A DNA stretch of 64,000 bases from Tomocerus qinae (Eukaryota; Arthropoda; Collembola; Entomobryomorpha; Tomoceridae), in the NCBI GenBank assembly GCA_020055645.1, contig CM034548.1, positions 2,976,001 to 3,040,000 on the forward strand. The letters are read 5' to 3'. Within the stretch, counting starts at the first letter, position 1; each line of letters opens with the position of its first letter. The notes under the pieces are model-generated. The model searched no databases. It was not told the DNA's origin and saw nothing but the letters and a program-made list of their open reading frames with translations. The translations under genes were made by a program, and so were the position numbers. Shown here one piece after another: positions 20,211-30,648 of this stretch.

Positions 20211-20755
20211 AGTATATTATTACATTATATTATCATTAAGATATTATTACATTATATTATCATTAAGATATTATTACATTACATTATCATTAAGATATTA
20301 TTACATTACATTATCATTAAGATATTATTACATTACATTATCATTAAGATATTATTACATTACATTATCATTAAGATATTATTACATTATATTATCATTA
20401 AGATATTATTACATTATATTATCATTAAGATATTATTACATTATATTATCATTAAGATATTATTACATTACATTATCATTAAGATATTATTACATTACAT
20501 TATCATTAAGATATTATTACATTATATTATCATTAAGATATTATTACATTATATTATCATTAAGATATTATTACATTATATTATCATTAAGATATTATTA
20601 CATTACATTATCATTAAGATATTATTACATTACATTATCATTAAGATATTATTACATTACATTATCATTAAGATATTATTACATTAATTATCATTAAGAT
20701 ATTATTAAGATATTATTACATTATATTATCATTAAGATATTATTACATTTAATTA
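20211..20755. repeat. 27-bp tandem array, about 19 copies
   Basis: The unit TATTATTACATTATATTATC plus ATTAAGA has a single C/T polymorphism (TATATT/TACATT) that occurs in blocks of two to four units. A 168-codon frame of YYYIILSLR repeats runs through it and is an artefact. Confidence 0.95.
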
Positions 20756-20786
20756 TCATAAAATGCTTAGACATTATCATACCCAT

Positions 20787-21050
20787 AGGATAATCGTAAA
20801 GTGGAGTTGCGCAATGAAAAATTTCCGTGATAATGTATAAATGTAAAAGATAAACTTCGTGTAACTACGCAGGCGCAACAATTATTACAATATTTTGTAA
20901 TTAAACAAAATGCTGCACGGGTGATAAAAGGACTTTAAACAGCAAAGGTAGAAAAGATTACACTTTTTGGTAAAATGATTGGATTTAGTGTTATTGTGAG
21001 TGGGTATTGTTGATAATTTTCCGTCCGTAGGACGGGCTTTTTTCTAATAT
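20787..21050. repeat. dispersed repeat family R4, copy 1, with 3' hairpin
   Basis: The block GTGGAGTTGCGCAATGAAAA, CGTGTAACTACGCAGGCGCA matches a copy at 63663-63805. It ends near a CCGTCC-GTA-GGACGG stem-loop followed by GCTTTTTTCTAAT. A hairpin a few bases before CTRR-T is the hallmark of a Helitron 3' end, but no 5' TC end was fixed and the second copy lacks the hairpin. Confidence 0.5.
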
Positions 21051-21100
21051 TATCATAAGATGTTAAGATATTATTACATTACTTGTTGAATCCTAGCACA

Positions 21101-21290
21101 CAAGCACGTATCCAGAGGAGGGGCCGGGGGGGGGGGTCCGGGCCCCCCCTAAGTATCCAGAAAAAGGCAATTTTTTTGTCAAAAAAGGTGAAAAATCCAA
21201 AAAAAATTCGCGCTTCGCGTGAATATGTCTTGAATTTATCAATATATTTTGGTGGGCCCCCCCTAGGTCAAATTCCTGGATACGTGCTTG
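21101..21290. mobile_element. hAT-like MITE family M2, copy 2, with 8-bp target duplication
   Basis: It begins CAAGCACGTATCCAG and ends CTGGATACGTGCTTG (inverted), with inner GGGGGG/CCCCCC blocks. The flanks are identical: CTAGCACA at 21093-21100 and at 21291-21298. The 8-bp duplication supports the hAT superfamily. No coding capacity. Confidence 0.88.
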
Positions 21291-21321
21291 CTAGCACATA
21301 AAGTGTGGTAGAAAAATGTTC

Positions 21322-21394
21322 AATAAATTTCTAGCGACTGCGCATTGGCCTGAATTTCATATACCGTTGATTATTTAGTAGACCAATTTTTGAT
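21322..21394. repeat. dispersed repeat family R3, copy 2, left part
   Basis: It matches 18475-18565 (AATTTCTAGCGACTGCGCAT ... GTTGATTATTTAGTAGACCA) and continues at 22251 after an inserted MULE derivative. Confidence 0.8.
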
Positions 21395-22250
21395 GGTATA
21401 CGGTGAACTGGTCTGAGAAATTGGTCCAAAAATGAAAAGGTGAACTGTTCCAATGACAAAGGTGAACTGTTCCAATGACAAAGGTGAACTGTTCCAATGA
21501 CAAAGGTGAACTGTTCCAACGACAAAGGTGAACTGTTCCAATGACAAAGGTGAACTGGTCTGATGACAAAGGTGAACTGTTCTAACGACACAGGTGATCT
21601 GTTCTAATACAATAAATGTTGTTTTCAGCTTAGTTAAATAAAGGCTAGAGGATATCTATGGAGTTTAGCATAATTATGCAGTATACGCAAATTATATACC
21701 ATCAGCGGAGTAGTACAAGATGCTGTTGTGCCCTTAGTTTTTGCTCTGCAACCAAATAAAATGGAAATTACTTACATAAAATTGTTTCATCAGCTAATAT
21801 AGGAGAAATATGGAGTCCTTGAGAAATCATTATTGATTATGAACTAGATTAAGAACCCCACCTTTCCTCTCACTATGTGGAATGTTTATGATCCAACTTT
21901 AAAAAATACCCCGTACAAATAATTAATGGTGCAGAGGGATTTCATAATTCCGTCAACATCAGATTTCGTACAAATCATCCTCGTCTGTATACCTTCATCG
22001 ATAAGCTTCGTTTGGAAGAGAACAAGTGGTACTTAGCACTAAATTCCAAAATTCGGGACGGGCAAAACCTTTTGTTGAGGTTTCACAATATCACCAAATA
22101 ATATAGACATTTCCCCTTTGTCGTTAGAACAGTTCACCTTTGTCATCAGACCAGTTCACCTTTGTCATTGGAACAGTTCACCTTTGTCGTTAGAACAAAT
22201 CACATTTACCTTTTTATATGTATCGGTTTCAGGCCAGTTCACCCCCAACC
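21395..22250 (+). mobile_element. non-autonomous MULE derivative (856 bp) with 9-bp target duplication
   Basis: It starts GGTATACGGTGAACTGGTCTG and ends CAGGCCAGTTCACCCCCAACC, between direct 9-bp flanks ATTTTTGAT (21386-21394 and 22251-22259). The left array has about eight 22-bp units (AAAGGTGAACTGTTCCAATG). The interior holds two collinear pieces of the transposase gene seen at 30649-31554: an ISGVVQDAVVPLVFALQPNK part and a FRTNHPRLYTFIDKLRLEEN part, joined by a deletion near 21848. Stops and deletions make it non-coding, so any mobility would need transposase from elsewhere. Confidence 0.92.
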
Positions 22251-22420
22251 ATTTTTGATGCCCAAGCGTGTTGAAATGTATAACAAATTCAGTATACTGA
22301 TAGTCTAGTCCTTGCTCATTAGTTACAAAATATCACGGACATACATAAAAACCTTTTTACAAGAATACTGACATAATTCCATGCGCATGTCTCACTTTAC
22401 GTTTATGTTTATGATGATAA
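22251..22420. repeat. dispersed repeat family R3, copy 2, right part
   Basis: It resumes with TTTTTGATGCCCAAGCGTG and AGTCTAGTCCTTGCTCATTA, collinear with 18560-18700. Confidence 0.8.
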
Positions 22421-22424
22421 ATTA

Positions 22425-22515
22425 TCATAAGTTGTTAAGATATAATTACATTATCTTATGATAAGATGTTAAGATATTATTACATTATGTTATCATAAGA
22501 TGTTAAGATATTATT
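22425..22515. repeat. short array of ATAAGATGTTAAGATATTAT units
   Basis: Three diverged units of about 36 bases resemble the 26-27 bp arrays at 19905-20755 and the edge at 21050-21080. It seems to be the right margin of the same satellite block. Confidence 0.7.
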
Positions 22516-24027
22516 ACTTACTATTATGCATATTATAATATGGTAAATCTCTATTATTATTACTTTTATTTTTATTACATAGTTAATTATGAATTAATTA
22601 TTAACAGAAACTTTAAATAATGTTATTTTCCTTTTCTAAATTAAATTACTAAATAGTTCAAACTCGAGCAAAAGAAATCACATTATTTTTTATTTATATT
22701 TTTGAATCATCATAATGAAGAATAATGCGGTATCTACTACATGGCCTGAATACCCAGAATTAGATGACTATTAAAATGAAACATCACAAACATCTCCAAA
22801 AACCAAAATAATAATTTTATGATGTAAGATATATTTTTAATAATAAAACAGTTTGGTGGTAGGAAAGCAGCTACCAAACTGTTAATTAGCAAGCTACTTA
22901 ACACAAGTAGTGCGGAGTACAGGTAGTTAACTTTAGAAATTGCAAAATAAAAAAAAAACCTTTTAATTAAGTTAATTGGAAAAGTTTAAGTTTTGTCAGA
23001 CTGCTTAATGTCTAAACTATTGGATTTTTTATGCACATATTCTTTCTATATTATCCTAATCCAGTAGTGACGTTTTCATTTCTCTTGAACTTTCTAGTGC
23101 TATTATTGTAATAAAAGAATTTTTACCTAAAGTTACAAAAATGTTAATATTCTATTTAACACATACTCATACATTACACTTATAATAAAACCACGACAGC
23201 ATTCAAACCATACTCAATAATCATATACAATTAAGACAGCATGCAAATTATATTAATAAGATTCTTCTGCTTGCATCTTCATTAAATAGTCCTTAATACG
23301 TATCTATAATGACTTAATTATAATACAATCAAGACTGCACATAGCATACAGCACACTTTATTCTTCTGCTTTACAATATTAATAAACTATTTCAAATGCA
23401 TGTAAAAAAGTAACGGAGATAATCAGGCTTTGGGACGTTACATGACGTTTTTTAGTGCATTTTTGAAACGACCTTTGACCTTTTGACCCGTATGACATGA
23501 CCTGACCTACCATATAACTTTCAAATAAGGTATTTCATGACGTTCTACAATGTCGATAACTAAAGTTACACCAATTTTTAGTTTTTGAACCACGCCCACA
23601 TCTAATTTAGTCCATTTTCAAACTTTACCTTACTTTTCATTCCTAGATTACGTTCAAAAAGTTCAAAAAGTCAATTGATTATCTCAAACAGTTCTTGAGT
23701 TGTCGTGCTGACAGACAGACGGACAGACAGAACAGTCCTTCCTATAAAGCAGCTCCGCTACATAAAATAAATAGTTTTAACGAATAAAAGGTGGGTATAG
23801 TTGCTAAAAATATTACATATAACTATGCTATACACTATATATAATATAGTCATCTTATTCTTATACATATAGCTAATATTTATATTTAACTCTCTGACGA
23901 ATATTTATGTTAAATTCACTTCAGACAGATTTTATTTAATACATGTAAATGGTCTTCCCGATGGCTTCAAAATCATTTCCTTCTAAAGTCATGTGAGGAA
24001 TGAGAAACAAATATCCTTCAGGAAAAA
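22516..24027. other. gene-free stretch with one dispersed repeat
   Basis: No coding region is supported. An 11-bp-stem hairpin (AACAGTTTGGT...ACCAAACTGTT) lies at 22846-22882. A dispersed repeat at 23455-23770 has TGACCTTTTGACCCGTATGA and GACAGACAGACGGACAGACA. Confidence 0.6.
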
Positions 24028-24478
24028 TTTTTGCCTCATGAAAAAACCTCTTAAATCGAAAAGCAAAATATCTATTGAACCTTTAAACCGGTTTTGTTGA
24101 AAATTGGTACAGGGATCCATTATAGTTATATACCTAAATTTTTCTTGAAAGAGCTGTTAATTCCCGTCTATTTCGGTTTCAAAAGACCAGACGAAGTTTC
24201 AAAAAGTACATTTATTTCTAATTATTAATTTCAAATAAGCGAATTTTCGAAAAAAAATTGGTATTTTGGCAAAATTCGTAAAAAAACCTACCTTTTTATA
24301 CGCGGCTTGGTATTTTGAAATCGAATAAATTGGAATTAACAGACTCTTTTCGAAAACAGAAAATATAATTATAACAGGTCCCTGTACTAATTTTCATCGA
24401 AATCGAAAGATATTCAAAAAAAGGGTTCAAAAGGCAATTTGCTTTTCGATTTAAGAGGTTTTTCTTGACCAAAAAGAC
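24028..24478. mobile_element. foldback/MITE element, about 450 bp
   Basis: Left arm 24028-24115 (AAAAACCTCTTAAATCGAAA, GGTACAGGGA) and right arm 24385-24478 (its reverse complement, TTTCGATTTAAGAGGTTTTT) are roughly 80-90 bp and moderately diverged. The spacer of about 270 bp lacks coding content. Confidence 0.75.
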
Positions 24479-24559
24479 AATTACCTGTATCAAACTATAA
24501 AATCTGCCTTTATTTCATTTTATAATAAAATGTTTTATTTAATTACACTCCAAATTATA

Positions 24560-25060
24560 TGGCTGTGGACACTTTATACAAGTACTTCAAGAATTTCATA
24601 TTATATATAGCAAATGCGACGACGACAACGACCACAATTTCAAAATTAATAGGATATTAAATACATTGTAATTATAAATTACTTGACGAACATACTGGGT
24701 CAGTTTTGAACTTTCTAATATATTATGAATCCCTTATATATAAGAGACTCCCTCTGGCTTTATCTTTCATCACTTTATAACCCTCGCATTTTTATTCTAC
24801 TTTAATTTCACTCAATCAAATTGCAATTATTTATAAGTAAGCTATTCCTATTACTAAAATTGACGTCCAACGTACGCGCATTCACTCTGCAGACCGCTTC
24901 TAGAAAGCACTTTTATATTCTCTCTCTCTCTTGTGACACAGTGTAAGTTTCTCCACTATATGTCACCATATTCTTATAATAAATAAATAAATTAATTACT
25001 TCGTGGTTACAAGTAAATGACTACAGTTTCAGTTCTATATTTACACATTTAGATAAAGTA
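24560..25060 (+). other. possible solo LTR
   Basis: A TATA-like TATATATAAGAGACTC at about 24757 is followed 220 bases later by overlapping AATAAA signals (about 24978) and a G/T-rich tract, an arrangement typical of an LTR. No second LTR, TG/CA ends or duplication could be fixed, so this may equally be a cellular promoter. Confidence 0.25.
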
Positions 25061-25644
25061 CACTTATTCTAGCTCGCAAAGATGTCCAGCGCAACTGGAA
25101 TCGACCGATGCTTGCCTATATAGTGTCATCAACAATTCTCATCATGACATCATACGTCACCAATCCTCCCTCATTCACCAACCACATCCATCCTTATCCA
25201 AGTGATATATATTCAACAACCATTCAGAACCAACCGGATTTACAACCCGTCTGGGAGTGCCTTAATGAAATTCATATTCATTTAAGTATTATAATATTCA
25301 TCCCCCCTAAAATTATTGATAGTTTACTAGTTAGGCATAAATTGTCACACGCGAGACATCGCCCATTCAACTTGTGCTAATATTTTAATACTTACTACGT
25401 ACTCTATATGTTAGAATTATTAAAAGAGCTGATTTTTTACTAACATCTATTTCTACTATATATACTACATCCCCAAAATGTGCTCTCTACATTCCTTTCC
25501 TAAAGCTGTCGCGTTCCGTTCCTTTCCATGATTGACAAATGGATGACTAATATAACTAGTAGTAAATGTCCTCAAATCTAATAAATGTCTCCCATCATAT
25601 TCCCACCTTACTTATTTTTGAATACGGACAACAAGGAGGTGCCA

Positions 25645-27372
25645 TTATCCATCAGTGGTCATTTTTAGTATCTCTGATTTCATATCGCCCATTTTGCTTT
25701 CCATGAAGGAAATTATATTCAAAGCGGCGGCATTATCTCCCACAGCATCTCTTAAAATATCTAGTCGAACTGCAGTAGTACGTTTTCCATTGGAGATGAA
25801 AGAATCCATTAAAGGATTTTCCTGTCTTTGGGCTGAAAATGTACAAAAGTTAATTTTAATATATTTTGCTATTTCGTTCATGCAGTTGCTAGAAGATTTC
25901 AAATGTATTCAGTAACCTGTTAACTGATGCACGACAGCAGGTTCAGCAGCTTCAATGTTTTGTCTTAAAAATTGGTTCCATTCTTGGTACATATTGTCAA
26001 GGAAGTAGATAGAGCATGAATGTCCATTTGGAATTTTCCCCTTTCCAGGCGCCGCTTCTCCTTTAGGTGGACTCGTCAGTTCCATTTCTTTCAATGACTG
26101 ATCTAACCCTGTTGGGCTTGTTATTGGCCTATCTGGATGAATTATCTCTTCCAACAAAGTCATCAACTTCAGCTCTGGCTTGTTTGTGTTCATTGGATGT
26201 TTCACATCGCCATTCGAAGGCTTTTCTTGATCTGAAGATTTACACTCCCAACCTAGGAATTTTATAGCTTCAGAGGATGCTTTATTCTGCCCCCCAGCAG
26301 ACTTCGATACTTTGGCAGAAGATTGTTTTTGCATAACGGTAGGCATTTTTGAGACAGGGGAAGATTTATTCTTCACACTGGGAGATTTCAGAGCTTCAGC
26401 AGTGGAAGTTTCCTTAGGCATTCTTGAATAACTCCTTACTTCAGACAAAGACTGACTCTGTGCTGCTGAAAAAGCTCCAGCACAGGATTTAGTCTGCTCT
26501 GCTGAAATAGCTCCACGAAACGACGTACGAGGAACTGCTGCAAAGACTCCAGCAAATGATATAATCGGCGTCGGTATTCCTGAACTATCTTCAGCTGTAA
26601 ATTTAGTTTGAGTTTGTTCTGTAGATGATTTATTGTGTAGTCTGGGAGATTTGGCCAATACAACGGCCGATTTATCATTTACTCTGGGAAAGTTCTTCAT
26701 TTTGGCCTGATATTCAACCTGGTCGGTTGAATTTTTCTTTTTCCACAATGGAGGCTGAACGTGCTTGAACGTGTTGTTGTGGTTTGAAGGCGGAATTAAT
26801 TGTTCTTGTTGTGGAATAAACTGATCTGGTTGCAGCATAACTGTCGGCCGTATGAGATGCGGTATAGACTGGCCGTGGTGCAGTATTTCTTGTTCTGTGG
26901 GATTTGCATCCTCTATTGTGCGAGGTAAAATCTGTCCTCTCACAAATTTTTTCCCTTTTGGTAAACAGAAAACCCCTCCTGTTGTAGAATTTATATATTC
27001 TCCTGGAGATTTAGTTAGCTGGATTGGTGGGTCAATTTTTTCTAACGGAGGTTTATCCTGTGTTTTTGCCAATGTAAAACTTTCTTCTGGAGATCTTGCT
27101 TGTTGAAATGACGTTGACGGTTTTTCATAGGTTTTTATATGTCGCACTGGAGATTTAATCTGTAGCAAGGTAACCCTTAGGTCCATGGGATTATTCGTTT
27201 TCTCCAGTGTAGACGGTGTCTGCATCATTGGGTAATTAACCTGCTCTGTTGTAGAACATGGAATCTGGTCCAATTGTACCACTGGAGGGGAGGACATCCG
27301 ACCTAAATAGTACATAAATATAATGGCTGCATAAAATGGTATCATTAGATTTCCTCCCGGTTTAGGTTTCAT
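25645..27372 (-). CDS. unrecognised low-complexity protein, 2 exons
   Basis: Exons 27372-25917 and 25832-25645 join through a GTTACT/TTTTCAG intron of 84 bases with a consistent phase. The frame has 547 codons from the first ATG. Most of it is Ser/Pro/Lys/Gln-rich and looks disordered, with degenerate repeats of about 15 residues (ALKSPSVKNKSS, KMPTVMQKQSSAKVS, KSAGGQNKASSEAIK). The C-terminal 75 residues look more ordered (SIYFLDNMYQEWNQFLRQNI; TTAVRLDILRDAVGDNAAAL; MESKMGDMKSEILKM), probably helical. The ATG at 27372 lies inside the arm of a foldback element, so the true start may be ATG 27297 (MSSPPVVQ) or an acceptor at 27304-27303. No family recognised. A long open frame plus a coherent intron argue that it is real. 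Confidence 0.6.
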
Positions 27373-27754
27373 CCTGGGTTAGATCTCCTCCCCGTTAGAC
27401 TACCTCGCTGTTAGACTACCTCCCAATACGAAAAAGATAAAGAAACGGCAGAATGAAAATCGAAACTGCAAAACTTCTGTATATTTATATGTAAACAGTT
27501 TGTCCATCTACTGTTTAAAAAAAGTTTTAGTTGAATGTTCAAAGCACATTACTATAGTTATTACAGATACATATTATTGTTATTAAGTAATCAATAGTGG
27601 TGACCAATCTCGTTTTTACCATTTTTCCTTAACTAACATTTTGTGTTTCGATCTTCATTCTGATGCCGTGTCTTCATATTTTTCGTATCGGGAAGTTGTC
27701 TAACAGGGAGGTAGTCTAACGGGGAGGAGATCTAACCCGGGAGGATATCTAAGG
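27343..27754. mobile_element. foldback element at the 5' end of the low-complexity gene
   Basis: Arms 27343-27470 and 27642-27754 are inverted copies sharing GTTTCGAT.TTCATTCTG, TTTTTCGTAT.GGGA and repeated GGGAGGTAGTCTAAC units. The left arm carries an extra block of about 17 bases (AGGATGAAACCTAAACC on the minus strand) that supplies the first ATG of the adjoining frame. The spacer is about 170 bp. Confidence 0.8.
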
Positions 27755-27775
27755 TATTCACGGTTTTGCATTTCA

Positions 27776-27960
27776 TCTTGTATGTATGTTAATGGGATGT
27801 ACTGTCTCACTACAGAGTGATAGTACTGGGCGCAGGCCTCTAATACGGGCCCATTGCCAACTCCCTCAACACTGGCATTGTTGTTAATCATGCCAGTGTT
27901 AAGGGAGTTAATGCCCGAGAAGCCTAAGGCTGTCATTTACGAGTCACTGTTGTGGGACTA
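27776..27960 (-). mobile_element. non-LTR element 3' end, copy 2 (minus strand)
   Basis: On the minus strand it reads GGGAGTTGGCAATGGGCCCG, GGCCTGCGCCC and ends with an ACATACAT-like tail, matching 10050-10166. A short inverted pair (AACACTGGCAT) is specific to this copy. Confidence 0.65.
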
Positions 27961-28057
27961 TTGACGGAAGTTTACTAGCCCAACAAAGACAGGTTATCCA
28001 AAGCTACTCTCGTACCCTACATACGAGGTATCCATAGGACCGCCCTTGTAACTGCAG

Positions 28058-28360
28058 GTTGTTTTTGATCTTTTTGCAAACGGATATTTTTGTTCTTGGG
28101 GCACCTCGCCATTTTTGAAAATGTTTTCAAAATTTTGAAAAACATTGAAAATAAATGCTTGCATAATATGGAATTGGAATTTATTTTCCACACTTCTCTA
28201 TCGCCACAGAATGTTCTTATTGTGTTCAATATCAGCTGCTAAACGATAAAATGGAAAAGTTTTGAAAAGCTTTTTTTTTATTTTTCAATATTTCATATTC
28301 ATTTTTATTTATATGAGGTATCCAAGAGCAGAATCTGTTTGCGAAAAGATCAAAAACAAT
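28058..28360. repeat. foldback with GTTTTTGATCTTTTTGCAAA arms
   Basis: The left arm at 28058-28087 and right arm at 28333-28360 are inverted. Just outside them is a direct ACGAGGTATCCA/ATGAGGTATCCA pair (28023 and 28313). The interior is A+T-rich with inverted TTTTGAAAA runs. Confidence 0.55.
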
Positions 28361-28639
28361 TTCACTCAAATCAGTCTACAACTTTCGGAATAAATCAACT
28401 AGAAAGGTGGCTTTTTGGAAAACTCTGTCGTAACTTTCAAACGGCGGGTTTTCAAGAAAAATGCATGTATTTATTTCATGTTCATATGAGGTTCACCAAT
28501 CGATTTCTGAAGTCTCTTTACTTTCCGAAATAAATTGTTCCGGACCTTACACATGTCTTGGGTTTTCACTCAATAACGTAATCCTTTTTTATAAGTATTG
28601 GATAAAGTTTCTCCGTAATGTGTGGGTGGTCGTATAGTC

Positions 28640-28705
28640 GCATCGCTGTGGGTGGTATGTGCTGCAGAGCACAATACAATTGAACACAGCGATGCGATGC
28701 GAAAA
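28640..28705. other. short inverted repeat GCATCGCTGTG / CACAGCGATGC
   Basis: An 11-bp perfect stem with about 35 bases between the arms in otherwise unique intergenic sequence. No function is evident. Confidence 0.4.
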
Positions 28706-29256
28706 TCGTTAAAAAGAAAACATGGTTGTCCTTTGTTAAAGCTAATTAGTGACTCAATAGAAAACGGATGAAGCTACATTCTAACGTAATTTAGATGTCA
28801 AGTTAACGTAATCTTGGCTAGTAAATAGGAGGACAAATGGATAATTTACAGGGCTAGGGGCATTACTTATAATATTCCCCTCACCTCGTTGCCACTGCCC
28901 CGTCCCCACCATAGACTAGATAACAGTAGGCTTTCCAAATCATTTGCACAAAATCAATTTGAATTTAATGTACAATATAGTTCCAGACTAGCCATTAGAA
29001 TCGCATTTTTTGAGTAGTTGTGGGGATTTTGTTTTGAGTTGGAGCATTTGAAAATCGGTTCTAGAAATCCATTAAAGAAGTTTTGGCTCACCACAGAAGG
29101 TCTACCAGTCTTTAGTGGGCTGTGGTGGGGGGGGGGCTGTTATAAATCATGACCTTGTACTTTAAGACTCACTTTGAGTTTCAAGTACAAATTCAAAAAT
29201 TATTTATTTTAACTTTTGAGAAAAGAAAATTTAATAATATATGGAATTGTTTGATC

Positions 29257-29969
29257 TCAAAGCTTACGAATGCTGTTGTTAATCGACTGACTAATATTGG
29301 AGTAAGTTAATGATGATTCTTCTTCTGGTACGTGACCCTTAGAAGTAGATGCCACAATAGTTGGAGATGTCAGTTGTCTGAAGGATGTTGGAGAGATACG
29401 CTTACTGCAATTGTAGATGGCCATAGAGACCGAGTCATGAGTTTTTAAGTTCAAAGCCCCGACCTCGTCATCTTCGGTATCCATGATATCGTCTTGAGAG
29501 TGACGTGCATTTGAGGTTTCAATTTGGGAATGTTTAGAATGTGCCATCCCATTTTGACAATGTGTAGAAGATGATGCTATTTGTCCAAAATTATTCAATT
29601 TGAATTTGACCTCCGAATTGTGAGTCTGAATATCTGTTGGTGAATCTCCGTTACAAGCATTTTGTGAACTTTCGATTTGGCCCTGGAAATTGAATGAATT
29701 ATTCGTCCCGTCTTGGGAACATAACTCGCAACACATACTGGGTATTCTGTTCTGGAAATGCAAAATTTGGTTATTGACATTCCGGTTAATGCCGAACCCA
29801 TCTTGGGAACGGGATTCCTTCATTTTGGTCCTAAATAAGCCGTGGAAATTTCCAACGGCATCTTGCGAATGAGAAGTTGCTTGTGGTAGTACTGCGCTTA
29901 AAGCTCCCCCTTGGTAAGTTGTCATTATTACTTTCAATTCTTCTAATGTCTCCTTATCCAATTTGTTTT
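29257..29969 (-). CDS. terminal exon of an unrecognised Ser/Gln/Asn-rich protein
   Basis: A 237-codon frame begins after an acceptor (TACCATTTCAG at 29980-29970) with NKLDKETLEELKVIMTTYQG and ends at a stop at 29257. The nearest in-frame triplet that could be mistaken for a start (29961) is TTG, so this is best read as a 3' exon whose upstream exons I could not place; the MULE at 30290-32622 may lie in the preceding intron. Six degenerate [SC]Q[DN]x motifs recur (SQDAVGN, SQDGFGIN, SQDGTNN, SQNACNG, CQNGMAH, SQDDIMD). An acidic MDTEDDEVG patch follows. No family recognised. Confidence 0.5.
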
Positions 29970-30331
29970 CTGAAATGGTAAGACAGTCGTTAACCCGAGC
30001 CCTATTAACTTGTTTTTCTCACCATTACTCTTAGCCTCTTAGCTATTACTAAAATCATGAACGTATTAAGAGGGGCTCCACGGGATGATATCTTGCCCCC
30101 CCCTCCCCCGACGTCAAAAAAAAGACATTGTTTTCTCAAAAAGCAAAAAAAGCAATTATTTGCTATTTTTAACTAATTTTTGACTTATTTTCGTCAAAAA
30201 ACATTTTCGTTAGGTTAGGTTCGTTAGGTACAAGTTCACAAGACTTTCTTCTGTTGGTCGCTTCACCCACCCGCGGAGGCGTTTAGAACGGTTGGGGGTG
30301 AACTGGCCTGAAACCGATACATATAAAAAGG

Positions 30332-30460
30332 TAAAGGTGATTTGTTCTAACGACAAAGGTGAACTGTTCCAATGACAAAGGTGATCTGTTCCAATGACAA
30401 AGGTGAACTGGTCTGATGACAAAGGTGAACTGTTCTAACGACATAGATGAACTGTTCTAA
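30332..30460. repeat. MULE left sub-terminal 22-bp array
   Basis: Six units of AAAGGTGAACTGTTCCAATG plus two bases, with transitions that generate AACGAC and GGTCTGATGAC variants. Confidence 0.9.
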
Positions 30461-30648
30461 TTTCTATATTAATTGGTGATATTGTGAAACCTCAACAAAA
30501 GGCTATGCAAATGATGAATAATGCAAGTAAAGGCGAACAACAATATGCCAAATGAAACCATGAAATAAAATGAAATTTATTAATAAACAAAGTAGTTAAA
30601 TTTAAAAAATGAAATTCGTTTAGAAAACAATTGCAAGCATTCAAAGAG

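Noticed and set aside
20191-20697. 168-codon frame of YYYIILSLR repeats
   Set aside because: Artefact of the 27-bp array.
21331-21591. Frames with LCHWNSSPLSLEQF repeats, also at 30210-30422 and 32449-32709
   Set aside because: Translations of the 22-bp MULE terminal arrays, not proteins.
25909-26678. Plus-strand and alternative-frame ORFs inside the low-complexity gene
   Set aside because: Shadows of the long minus-strand frame.
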